Shown: in pieces, positions 47,430 through 58,060 of the stretch
Position numbering within the stretch: position 1 is the first letter of the stretch
Layout of the letters: each line of letters begins with the position of its first letter
DNA from: Eucalyptus grandis
Taxonomy: Eukaryota > Streptophyta > Magnoliopsida > Myrtales > Myrtaceae
Direction: 5' to 3'
NCBI RefSeq assembly: GCF_016545825.1
Contig: NC_052612.1
Location: 41,275,738-41,339,737 of the forward strand
DNA: 64,000 nt
Translations under genes and position numbers: made by a program
The notes under the pieces: generated by a model
Told to the model about the DNA's origin: nothing
Databases searched by the model: none
Seen by the model: the letters and a program-made list of their open reading frames with translations, nothing else

Positions 47430-48350
47430 AACTGATTTTTGGGCGCGTTTGGAGTAACGTTTCGCATTTAAAAATTGTTTTAACGAAATAGAAAAAAATG
47501 TTTCGTTAGGGAACAATTTTTGAACAAAAAAATGCGTTTGGTAAATGCCCGAAATATAAAAAGAATAGAAACACGTTTGGTAAAATTTATATAATTTTTT
47601 ATTTCTTTTAATTTTTTAATATTTTTATTTTATTTTTCTATTTTATTTCTTATTTATTTTATTTATTTTTCCTTTTTTTTTTTTTCTTCTTTGGCCGGCC
47701 GCCGGCTCGGCCATGGCCGGCGACCGGCCGACAAGGGCGGCGGCCTCGCCCGGCCACGGCGAGGCTCGCCGGCCCCGGCAAGGCGAGGCCGAGCCTCGTC
47801 GTGGCCGGGCGAGGCTCGGCCGCCCGCCGGCCACCGCGGGCGATGGCCGGCGAGGCCGAGCCTCGCCGGCCGCCGGGCGAGCTCGGCCTCGCCGGATCTC
47901 GGGCGAGATCGAGCTCGCCCGACCTCACACCCGGGTTGGGTGAGCTCGAGCTCGCCCGGATCCGGCGAGGCCGAGCCTCGCCCGGCCGCTGGCGAGCTCG
48001 GCTCCACGGGGGGCGGCGAGCCTCACCGTGGCCGGGCGAGGCCGCCGGCCCTCGTCGGCCGGTCGCGGCGGTCGCCGGCCATGGCCAAGGCCGCGACCGG
48101 CCAAAGAAAAAAGAAAGAAAAAGAAGAAGAAAAGAAAAAAATAAAAAGATAAGTATTTCTAGATTTTGTTCCAAAACAAAGAAACAAGTTTTTTTGTTTC
48201 TTGTTTCTTTTTTTTTTGTTCCAGGAACAAAAAGAAAAAAAGGAACAGAAACGCACACACGCGTTTCTGTTCCTTTTTGTTCCTGCGAACAAAAAAAGAA
48301 ATTTTTGTTCCTAGGAACAGAAACAGGGTGCAGCCAAACGATTTTTAAAG
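47430..48350. mobile_element. Foldback-type element with extreme GC-rich core, upstream of MATE copy 3
   Basis: Absent from the copy 2 upstream flank. About 27 bp of flank (CAACACCAATTGTCAGAATA and on at 47398; CAACACCAATTATCAGAACA and on at 48355) is duplicated on both sides. Ends carry GGGCGCGTTTGG and an inverted CCAAACGATTTTT. The core at 47690-48105 is about three-quarters G+C and made of GGCCGG, GGCGAGG and CGAGCTCG palindromic pieces. Long open frames on both strands here (over 200 codons, Pro/Arg/Ala-rich) are by-products of GC content. It is similar in plan to the insertion at 40075. Confidence 0.6.
48237..48278. repeat. Perfect 18-bp palindrome with 6-base loop
   Basis: AAAAAGGAACAGAAACGC is followed by ACACAC and then its exact reverse complement. 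Nearby TTTTTGTTCC/GGAACAAAAA pairs at 48207-48235 and 48274-48325 give a chain of hairpins at the right arm of the foldback element. Confidence 0.85.
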
Positions 48351-48584
48351 GCCGCAACACCAATTATCAGAACAATAAATGCTTTTTCTCGAAGAAATAA
48401 TGAATTTTTTTTTTATGATTTGTGTGGATCCAGTTTCTCCACCTGTCTGCAAAAATTGCGGCAGGTTCAAGTTGTACAATGACTAAGATCTTCTTTTTTG
48501 TCATCCTATGAATCGTGTTTCCGTGTATCCGCAATATAAACGTTCCCGAAGAATTTCACGCTTCGCGTTCTAGTGGCAGGAGTC

Positions 48585-51265
48585 ATGAGTGACGACAGGA
48601 TGGAGGAAAGGCTTCTTGGTACAGAAGCAAAAGACAAAGGTAGTCTATTTGGGAAGGTCTGGGCGGAGTCAAAAAAAATATGGAGAGTTACCTTCCCAGC
48701 AATGTTGGCCAGAGTGACTACTTATGGAGTCTTTGTAGTGACGCAAGCATTCGTGGGGCACATCAGTGATACAGAGCTCGCCGCTTATGCGCTCATTCAA
48801 ATCATCGGCCTGCGATTTGCCAACGGAATAATTGTAAGGATTAGACTCCCCTCTTTTCCAATTCTGATCATGAGTAAATAGTCTGATGAATATGGGCCGG
48901 TGTCGATCAAGTTTCCAAGAAACTATCGAATTTACACTTTTTCCCCCCTAAACTTTCCGCAAATTATGCAATATGGGCGATCGAGAGAGGGGCTTGAATT
49001 AAATATTCAATATTTGGGTGTATAGGCTGTGAACTTTGCAAATGAACTTTTTGATCCTGCAGTTGGGCATGTCAAGTGCAACTGAAACATTATGCGGGCA
49101 AGCATTTGGTGCAGAGCAATACCACATGTTAGGCATTTACTTGCAAAGATCTTGGATCATCAATCTGGTCACGGCAACCATCTTGGTCCCGTTCTTTGTC
49201 TATAGCTCGTCCATTTTCAAGCTTCTTGGTATAGAAGATGACGTAGCTGAAGCCGCTGGGAACATTGCCCTGTGGTTCATCCCGATCATCTACTACTATG
49301 TCTTCTTCTTTACCATCCAAATGTTCTTACAGAGCCAGCTCAAGAACGCCATCATAGGATGGCTCTGCACCATCTCATTCGCAATTCATGTCTTGTTGTC
49401 TTGGCTCTTTGTGTACGTACTTGATTGGGGAATCCCAGGAGCAATGAGTGCGCTGATAATATCAAATTGGTTAGGGGTGATTGGGGAGTTTGTTTACATG
49501 TTTGGAGGCTGGTGCGAAAGTACTTGGACGGGTTTCACCTGGGCTGCATTTGCCGATTTATGGCCCGTCATAAAGCTTTCCGTGTCCTCTGGCATTATGC
49601 TGTGGTAGACTTTCTTTCCATCGAATTTCCTTTATGCTTCCGAGAAATTCCAGGTGAATGAACTCACATGCTCAAAATATTACAAGAGAGAAATTATACT
49701 GTTTAAATCTGTTTCTCGGGAGTTGAATGAGCCGATTGGCAAAAGAAAATTTCTTCATGTCATTAACGATGCAGTAAGGCTAGAATTGCCTTGATCACAA
49801 TCCTAAGTTTGTGTGCTGGCGTCAGTTCACAACAACTGAAATACCATGGCACAACTCTATTGTCTTTGGGAAAGCACTGGCCGATATAGTTGGCGATATT
49901 TAACGGTTATTCATGTCGTTTTCATCCTCACGAATGTATCGTTCCTTATTCTGACCATTTTCTTTGTCCTTGATCAAAACAGCTTGGAATTATGGTACAC
50001 TAGTGTCTTAGTCCTCTTGGCAGGATACATGACAAATGCCACTGCTGCAATATCTGCCTTCTCGATTTGGTATGATGGCATCGAATAAGGTGTCTTATTT
50101 CTTCTACTTTGAGGTAAGCGGCCACGAAAGTGATGAACTGAGTTTGATTTTCTTTTTTCAGCCTCAACATCTCGGGTTGGGAGCTCATGATATGCCTCGG
50201 TTTCCTAACTGGAGCTAGGTATGGCTTATGATGAACCTGTGCAAATTTTTGAATTGCTCTGTGCTTGCTTGACGCTTTGTGACTCGATCCTTTCAATTCC
50301 TACAGTGTAAGGGTTTCCAATGAATTGGGCCAAGGAAATGCAAAAGCAGCAGTGTTCGCCATTAAAGTCATCTTGGGCACCTCAATTAGCATTGGAGTTG
50401 TCTTTTGGATCTTGTGCCTAGTTTTCGGTCGACAGATTGCCTACATATTCACAAGTGAGGAAGACGTCGCGGAAGAGGTTTCAAGCCTCTCAGTTCTCCT
50501 TGCCTTCTCTATTTTACTCAACAGTGTTCAGCCAGTGCTCTCAGGTAAGTAGTGGCTGTTCCACTACTCATGACGTGAATGGCAGAATTATTTACAGATT
50601 CCTCCTTGCTGACCCATCCGTTCATCTCTTGCAGGTGCAGCGGTAGGTTCTGGGACACAAAGTGTGGTTGCCTATGTTAACATGTGCTCCTATTATGTGA
50701 TCGGAGTGCCTCTAGGAGTCGTGCTTGTGTACGTCGCCAAGTTGGAAATTCAGGTAAGAAGGCCTGAACCTGCTTCTGTCTTTCGCTGGGAACCCGACTG
50801 TCATTTGTGTTACAGTTTTGGTTTGATTGGGCGACACTTCACTATTCAGAGAATACTTAGCCAAGATAAGCTATTTCTTGGTTTCTGACTATGCGGAAAT
50901 TCCTTGGTTTGATGCCCACAGGGTATATGGATAGGAATGATAATCGGAGTCGCAACTCAGACAGCAGTGCTTAGTTTCATTACTTACAGAATGAACTGGG
51001 ACAAGCAGGTAAATGCAAGTTTTGGAGCACATTAGTCACATGCCTTCACATGATATATGCTGCAAGAGTTGAATTAGCTGGAAATATCAGCAAGATATCA
51101 AGATTCTATTTGTTTTAGTCTCCCTTTCGTGATGAAAGAGTTTTAAAAGCCAATTACCATATTGCTTTCGTTATATAGGTGAACAAAGCAAAAGAAAAGC
51201 TCCATAGGTTGTTCTTGGAAAGATCCGAAGACCACGGTGAGAGCTCTACCACTCTGAACAGCTGA
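48585..51265 (+). CDS. MATE efflux transporter, tandem copy 3, eight exons, altered C-terminus
   Basis: Exons 48585-48833, 49063-49604, 49983-50069, 50162-50218, 50306-50544, 50635-50753, 50922-51008 and 51179-51265 join in frame to 488 residues with GT-AG introns. Starts [20 protein letters not shown] and keeps the MATE core ([61 protein letters not shown]). Oddities: GSGTQ, with Thr399 where the family has Trp; GRGN changed to GQGN; and a 2-bp insertion in the last exon that moves the frame so the tail reads TTLNS and stops two codons earlier than in copies 1 and 2. The tail lies outside the membrane core, so function may be kept. Predicted proton-driven exporter, substrate unknown. The upstream flank is loaded with two transposon insertions, which may alter expression. 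Confidence 0.92.
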
Positions 51266-51842
51266 ACGGATGGTAAAAACTGAAGAGCATGTGGTTTCAT
51301 CCCAGTTTAGGTTTTTGGATGAGAACAAGTTGCTTCGTCTTGTTCTCTCTTTTTCAACCCCTGTTATGACAGCCACTGAATAAATTGATCCAATCCCTAT
51401 CCGATTGATGAAGCTTTCCCACCCCATTTGTCAGTGATTGGAAAAAATTTATTGTTGAAGATGGAAAGCGTTCATACTTCAGCGGCCTTCATTTAGTAGT
51501 TCTTGCTGTAACCATTTTTGCATCTACTCGAAAGAAAGCACATATTGCAGGTCATAATGATGATGTAAGAAAGCTCTAGCCCATCCAACAGAAAAATGAA
51601 CATTTGCAGAATCCTATAACAGGTTTGACAAATTATGACGATGCAAAGAACATCCCTCTAGCTCCGATAGAGGAGGTCATCTAGGAGCGAAGGCGGTCCC
51701 AATATAAAACGATATGCTAGATGATTTGATAGACAAAGGGAAGTTTCACATTTTCTCAGTATTCTACCGCAAGCACGGTATTCATGCAGAAATACAGAGT
51801 AAGCGAAGAAGATGCCGAACATGAGATGGGATCATTCAAAAC

Positions 51843-51848
<6 letters not shown>

Positions 51849-51877
<29 letters not shown>
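51849..51877. repeat. (TG)n microsatellite
   Basis: An uninterrupted TG run in the 3' flank of MATE copy 3, absent from the two sister flanks. Confidence 0.9.
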
Positions 51878-51879
<2 letters not shown>

Positions 51880-51911
51880 ACATTCAGTTATAAATGACAA
51901 CTTTCGTAGTT

Positions 51912-52200
51912 GGCATGCAAGTAAGTCCCTGATGCTCGGAACATTTTCAAGAGAGAGCTCACGCCCCAGCTGCATTCTTGTTGATTTCAAGGCATCCTCG
52001 CAAGAAAAGATAAATAAAGAGAAGTGTTCGAAGATGTTTCAATAACAGACAGAGGAAAGTTTCAACAGTACCTCATAATAGTAACTAGGCCGACAAACAT
52101 AAGGAACTTATCCTTGGTAACTTACGATAAATTCCACATGTGACTACACGATAAAGATTATTCAAAGCCATTTCCTCTTCTTTAACCAGTCCAAGAACTT
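51912..52200 (-). pseudogene. ELMO-domain protein, C-terminal fragment, copy 3 (truncated)
   Basis: Minus block 51996-51912 reads DALKSTRMQLGRELSLENVP then SIRDLLAC, the counterpart of the last ELMO exon, but its stop codon is lost. The preceding block (52200-52133) keeps only VKEEEMALNNLYR; the CVAFQMMDAQWLL part is deleted and everything upstream is gone. Unlike the other two copies a GTAAGT follows this block. Non-functional. Confidence 0.75.
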
Positions 52201-52344
52201 GACCTACCTTGCACTCTATTACGTTTGGCCGTCCGAATTTCTAATCGGGATATGACTGAATAAGATATGATATGAAATTCTAGGATTTTTTTATATACTG
52301 TCCATTGTTTGGTGAATCATATTATTAAAGTCGGATATGTATCA

Positions 52345-54696
52345 TATTGACACCTAAATTTTGGCGACCCGTTTATTCATTTATCGCATTAAAATTATTG
52401 ATCAATTTTAACCCCTAAAAAAAATATTAGTTAATTAATTAATTGCATAACATATAGTTTAGAAGCATTTTACATTATTCTTTTATCACTTTTGCATTTG
52501 ATCAGCGGCGGATGAGCTTCACCTTTACGAGTTGACAATTCGGTATTTTCATAAAGGATTCATATTATTCTTCAAATATTCGGTAATGAAATATTAGGCG
52601 ATATATTATAGAAAAGTGAAAGTTTAAGCATGAAATATCAAGAAGAATATCACACGTGGGGGTATTTTGAGCGATATATTCTATGTCTCAAGACAAGAAA
52701 TTTTTCGTAATCAAAAGAGATTTTGTGCGTGAGTTGAGAAAGGAAGTGAAATAATCCACGAAAATCAAAGTTATTCACCTATATAAGAGCCGCGTACGGA
52801 GAAGATGAAAGGAGGAAGCCACACTATTGATACATACGGCCATACAAAGGGGAGCTTCTCTAGGGTTCGTCGAGGAAAGAAACACAAAAAAAGTCACCAA
52901 AAAAAAAAGGGAAAGGAGAGATTGGACGTGAGAACAGGGGGGCACAAGAGAAAAAGTGCGCAGAGGAAAAGAGAGAAGGGACGTGCAGCAGAGGGGGAAA
53001 GAGAAAAAAAAGAAAAAGAAATAACTGAAAAGACTTCTACTGTTCATCTTCTCCAAGGGTTTTGCTGCACTGCCGGTCCCTGCATCGCTGGTCTTCGGTC
53101 TGCACCACCTCCGCCGGAACCCTTTGCCGGAGTCCCAAACCGGTGCTCAAGATTTTCTTTTATTCAAAAAAGAAAAAAAAAATCGAATTAGGTAGATTTG
53201 CTTTATTTTATTAGGCTGGATTATTTTATCTTATTTTATTTTTATATCTTGGTTTCTTTGTTTGAAATATTTCTCTATGCATAATTGGAAATCTCAATAT
53301 GTCACTTGATTCGCAACCGCGCCATGATGAAATAATTAATCGAGTGGGATTAAAATTGATATTTTGATCTTTAAGGCTTAAGATCAATTTATCGATTTTA
53401 CTAGCGAAATATTATTCCTTGATCTGAACGATGTGTGATATTTTGATGATTTTGAATAAGTTGTCTTGTCTTAATTGCTTTCTTTATCTTGAGATATGTT
53501 TGAGTTAGAATATTGCATGTTTTAGGGTTTACATGTTTAGAATATGAATTTTATTTCAAATTAAAAAAATTCAAAAAAAAAAATCCATTTAGGTTGCTAG
53601 ATTTTAAATTGAGTTGCATGTTTAATTATTTGGCAATTATAAATTTCGAAAATTAATAAAACAATAAAAAATCATCATACACTTGTCATGTAGAATTAGG
53701 GCATATTTTGCATGTCATTGCATATTAGGGTTAAATTGCACTTAGTTTAATTTAGATAATTCTTTTTTTATTATTATAAGTTTAGGCATTTTTTAGATAT
53801 ATTGCATTTTAGGATTATTTAGGTTAAGATAATATTTTAGTTTAAATTAGGATTTGGCCCAATCTAATTCCTAATATAAATTAAATAGGATCTTAATCTA
53901 GCTAGATAATTTTCACATTTAACCTAATTTCGAATTTCATGAAAAATACAAAAAAATGCCATAGGTTGAATTAGTTTTATTATTTAGGATAAAATGCATT
54001 CTTTTAGGAAAAGGAAAAATGTCATATGCACGTCATTAAGGTTAGAATCATTGAGATGCATGTCATTTAGTATTTTTGCTAGGCCCATTTAATTAGAAAT
54101 TACATGTCATTAGAATTAGGTCATTTAGTTAATATTGCATTGCTTATTGCATGATTTTCATTAAAAAGTGAAAAAAAAAAAAAAAGAATTGCGTGTTAAT
54201 TAGAAACCATATCTAGGGTTGTTGATGTTGATTTTAATTTAACATTACGATGCTTTTCGTTGCTTTGAGGTAAGTCTTGCAATTTATTTTCTGCTTTACT
54301 TGAGTATTAAATTGGTGGTTTGCGCACCTGCATGAACACCTCACATGTTAGGGAATAGATTTAAAATCAATCCAAACTACTCGCCAAACATTTTTCAAAA
54401 TAAAAAGAAAGGTACCGAAATGGCGTTAGAGAATTCTAGTGTAACCAAGTCCCCGTACCCATAGTCTCTGGTTCGTAGGAGTAAAATAATTCTCCCGTTA
54501 TTTTACTTGGGTTTCTAATTGACCCACCAAAAATAGATTAGTGGCGACTCCTAATTGAAAATCAATTGCATGTTAAGAATTTGAACTTAAGTTGCAAATT
54601 GGTATGGGCTTGGGAGAGCCCGAGTTAAGTCTAGGCTTAACAATCCATTAGCCAAACCCTAGATGATTTAAACCCCGAAAAAAATTGGTCGCGATA
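52345..54696 (+). repeat. 5' LTR, 2,352 bp
   Basis: Starts TATTGACACC where the 3' LTR has TGTTGACACC, and ends GGTCGCGATA where the 3' LTR has GGTCGCGACA, so both terminal dinucleotides have mutated. Compared with the 3' LTR it lacks about 14 bp near 52586 and about 28 bp near 53323. The 128-codon Lys/Arg-rich frame at 52805 is present in both LTRs but has no family features. Confidence 0.9.
52780..52786 (+). promoter_or_regulatory. LTR core promoter, TATA box (5' LTR)
   Basis: CCTATATAAGAGCCGCG is a strong plant TATA context about 435 bp into the LTR. The same site occurs at 60511 in the 3' LTR. Transcription is expected to start near 52810. Confidence 0.65.
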
Positions 54697-54699
54697 GCT

Positions 54700-54718
54700 T
54701 GGCGACTCCGCTGGGGAC
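54700..54718 (+). other. Primer-binding site
   Basis: TGGCGACTCCGCTGGGGAC starts three bases after the 5' LTR. The leading TGG pairs with a tRNA CCA end. The sequence resembles the tRNA-Arg primer sites known from Tat/Ogre-type plant gypsy elements; the exact tRNA was not checked. Confidence 0.75.
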
Positions 54719-55710
54719 TTGAGTTGAAACTCTTAGTGGACTTAGGCCAATTTTCTTTCTTTTGAAAAATGTTTTTGTTTGGCAGTGAAGATCCCAGGTA
54801 TGTCTTTAACATTTAGGTGTTAAATGTTTTTGCAGATTGGGAGGTATAAGGGGAGTAGTGATTGCTAACCTTTATCTTGCAGGTTGGAGTAGGGGATGAA
54901 TGTTTTAAATTCAAGTTATTGAAGTGTTGCTTGACCTAAATTGTTGTGCATGTCTTGCATTCAACACTACATTATTGCACACACAACCTGCCGCCGAACC
55001 TGGGCCGCACTAGGACATTTAGGATGGTATTGAGTTGGATACGACTTCGACCACGAGGCCGCGTAGTAAAGGTTGCCCAACTCAATCCCGAAAGTTTTTC
55101 TTGGTGTTAAGAATGTTTACCTCTGCCCGCGAGGCTGTGTCGCATTGGGGTATCATTCTTGACTGAGCCGGAGTTAGGAGGACTTGACTTAGTATGCAAG
55201 GCTGCAACTAAGTCATCCCACCCTTTTAACTCCACCTTGCTTAGCCTTTCTAGTTAGAAATCGAACCTCACATCTCATGTGCATGTCTATGTGATTGCCG
55301 TCGATTTTTCTTGATGAAGTAAGTTTTCTATCCTTATACCATGCAATTTATTTTGTCATGCTTTTGGTCTGTCCATGACAATATGGGATAGTCATTTGAT
55401 CTAATTCCTTTGTTAATCAGAAATAAAATGAGGAAATTGCCATGCAATGAACCATTTGGAAAATAAAAAACTTTGGTTAATTTGTTTTCAGTTTATGTTT
55501 AGGAAATTTGATCTTGCTAGGGTGTTTATTTTTCTAGCTCTTTTTAGGAATAACCCTTCTTGTACGAACTTTTCATGAATAAAAGAAATGGAAAAATCGA
55601 TTAGATCATTGTCATGGATTGACTTTCTAATTACGCCTCATGCTTACACATTCCCATTTATTTCCTTTAGGTGATCTCGCTCACCCATCCGTACACGACC
55701 GAGAGCTAAA

Positions 55711-56040
55711 ATGTCGAATCAAAATGAGGTGCTGGACCATATCATTGTCAATATAAACAAACGAATTGCGTACCTCCAAAGTCAAGTCAATGAATTGTCC
55801 GCTACTGTGGCTTGTCTCATCAAGCAAAAGGGGTGTGATGACATAGGTACTCTATCTTCAATGAGAAACTACGACTCAAAGAAGAGAGCCAAGAGGACTT
55901 TTGAACCGTCCTATTTTCTTGAGGTGGCTGAATTTGATGCCACTATGAAGAGACTAGTGATATATCTAGAAGGAATAATCTCTGACCTAGAGGATTTGTA
56001 TCACAAGATCAATGAGGGTGAAGAACTTAAGCACACATGA
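55711..56040 (+). CDS. Small ORF of the retrotransposon, 109 codons, predicted coiled coil
   Basis: Starts MSNQNEVLDHIIVNINKRIA, then YLQSQVNELSATVACLIKQ, a heptad-like pattern over residues 8-40. A basic middle (KKRAKRTFEPSYF) and a second amphipathic helix near the C-terminus (MKRLVIYLEGIISDLEDLYH) follow. ATG 55711 comes about 1 kb after the 5' LTR. The size and position suit a vestigial N-terminal gag fragment or an element-specific small protein. No zinc knuckle or protease follows. I recognise no family. Confidence 0.45.
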   Translation: MSNQNEVLDHIIVNINKRIAYLQSQVNELSATVACLIKQKGCDDIGTLSSMRNYDSKKRAKRTFEPSYFLEVAEFDATMKRLVIYLEGIISDLEDLYHKINEGEELKHT

Positions 56041-56499
56041 TTCATGATCCTAAGTAGTTCGCTTTCCTTATTCAATTAAGGGCATGCTTAGTTGCACCTT
56101 CTCTTGCGTGGGAATTCTTATTGCTTTTTAGAGATTGGTAAAAATTTCTCCTGTTTTGCTTTAGTGCTTGAATATCACATTTTTCATTCCAATAAATGTA
56201 ATTTGATTGACGAATATCAATAAAATTACAAGTTTTGTTTTGAGGACATGATGGGGTATGCCAAACCAGCCCGGTGACGATATCCAACAATGAAAAGAAA
56301 ATATCATCCAAGGAGAATTCTGAGGACTGGACTTCTTCATGCTTCCTCGTCCAAAATATTCCTCAAAAAGAAAAAAAAATCATTTTTGAAGCCATTTCCA
56401 AAAGCATGCATTAGGTTACTTTTGTTTATTTTTCTAACTCATTTACTTTATGTCTCAGAGCATAACAGAGAGGCGTTTGAAAATAATGCGTCAATTTCT

Positions 56500-58060
56500 A
56501 GTGATAGCAGGCCCATTGATTTGGGAACATACATCCGAAGGAAAAAAGGCGTGGGGCAAGGGATCATTTCCTAGCTGATCTTGATTTGGGAACATACATC
56601 CGAAGACATTAAGCACTACTTATCCTCTTACTTGTCCCGAGCGATTTTCTTGCACATCAATAAGAAACCGAGGGCAAGTCAAAAGGAGATCATCTAGATT
56701 CCAAAGTGTAATGTGTGACACATCTCATTACAATTTGTGTGAGATGTCATTCTCAAAAGCCAAATGAAGTTTCTCATTTTCGTGAGAAAATGATGAAACA
56801 AGTCAAAAGAAGATCATCCGTCTTGAATGAAATGGATATATTGCGTTCATGAATATAATTAATTTCGGAATTAACACTTTTGTTCTTTTCCTTGCAGATG
56901 AAGAATTGGGGTACTACAGATTCTAGTAGTGACATGACTGAGACAAAATCTCAATCCGAGCCAAAATGGTTGTGTAATTTGAATTTACTCTGATGTTGCA
57001 TAGTATCCTATTCATGCACGTTCTCTTGTGCAGGGGCAAAAGAGGATCTCCACTTTTGATGGATAGAGACGATCCAAGGACATCCACTGCTAAGGCAATT
57101 CTTTTATGGAGCGATTCCCCTGAATGAGTGCTTAAAACCATGTTTTGAGTGCGATAAATTGTTTGCTTTGAAGTCACAAAAGTTTTTCATGTTTAAAGTT
57201 GTTGGACTCTTTTGAAAAGAGAAATTTCATATTGATTTAGCTCACCAATTTCATGTGGAGATTTGTCAAGATAGACAATTTATAGGAGTGACATCAATGT
57301 TTAAGAATGCTGAATGAGACATGTCAGGATGATGAAGGGCAAGCCTTATCCTATACACAGTCCCTTACTTATACACTTATGAGATGAGTGTAGAAAGTTC
57401 CATATTTGCAAGGTAAAGACTTCTCTCGCAAAAGGTACGATGACCAAAATGATGAGGGGCAGTTTATTTCTCTATTCCAAACACTACAGGTGATATATTG
57501 CTTAACCCCTTTTGAGCCCCATACACTTGTTGAGATTTTTTTCAAATTATCCCTATCAAGAACCACCCCACATTGGGGCAAATCAGAGGGTAAGGCAGTA
57601 CCATGAGGTGAAGAAAATGGATTGAAATTTTCTTGCTCTCACTTGCATCAATCTTCTAGTCATGCTATTACATTGAATTCATGTGGTAATTTAAGTGCCT
57701 TAGAATGACGAAGAGCAGTTCTTTCTCTATCGTATACACTTATAACCTTTGCATAGCCCACTTGAGCCTACAATTTCTTTTCTTTTAAACCCAGTTGGTG
57801 ATCATCCCCCACACTGGGGCAAGGCAAGAGACAGATGAAGACCTTTGAAAGTTTGAATGTCATTCAAAGTGTAATTGCTTGACACATGCATAGAAATCAA
57901 AATAGAATTAAGGGGTATGAAAAAAGCAGTGTGCCTGGTAAAAGCAAGGCCAATGGCCATGAAAAAAAAAGTGACAAAAAATGAATAAGAACTAGGGGCA
58001 TGAAAAGCGGTGTGCCTAGTAAAAACAATGCCAATGCCCATAGATGAAAAGAGAGTCAAG
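56500..58060. repeat. Short direct repeats in the element interior
   Basis: GATTTGGGAACATACATCCG is present at 56518 and 56583. GTGTGCCTGGTAAAAGCAAG with its neighbours (about 54 bp) at 57911-57964 recurs with changes at 57994-58048. CCCCACA(C/T)TGGGGCAA occurs near 57566 and 57809. The rest of the 56.1-59.0 kb interior shows no coding motif. Confidence 0.65.

Larger units (their letters stand above)
51266..52219. repeat. Duplicated 3' flank of MATE copy 3, shortened
   Basis: Follows the copy 1 and copy 2 flanks through the ELMO remnant, then jumps from the ELMO block straight to GACCTACCTTGCACTCTAT, the equivalent of 44965 in copy 2. Roughly 700 bp of flank is missing here. A (TG)n run of about 28 bp lies at 51849-51877. 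Confidence 0.75.

Noticed and set aside
47659..48400. Long open frames of 199 and 234 codons on opposite strands
   Set aside because: Both arise from the GC-rich core and A/T arms of a foldback element; composition Pro/Arg/Ala/Gly with repeated GEAR-like words and no domain.
52805..53191. 128-codon Lys/Arg-rich frame in the 5' LTR, repeated at 60536 in the 3' LTR
   Set aside because: Located just after the LTR TATA box in a purine-rich leader; the 3' copy is frame-shifted by an A-run change (74 codons), so it is not kept as protein.
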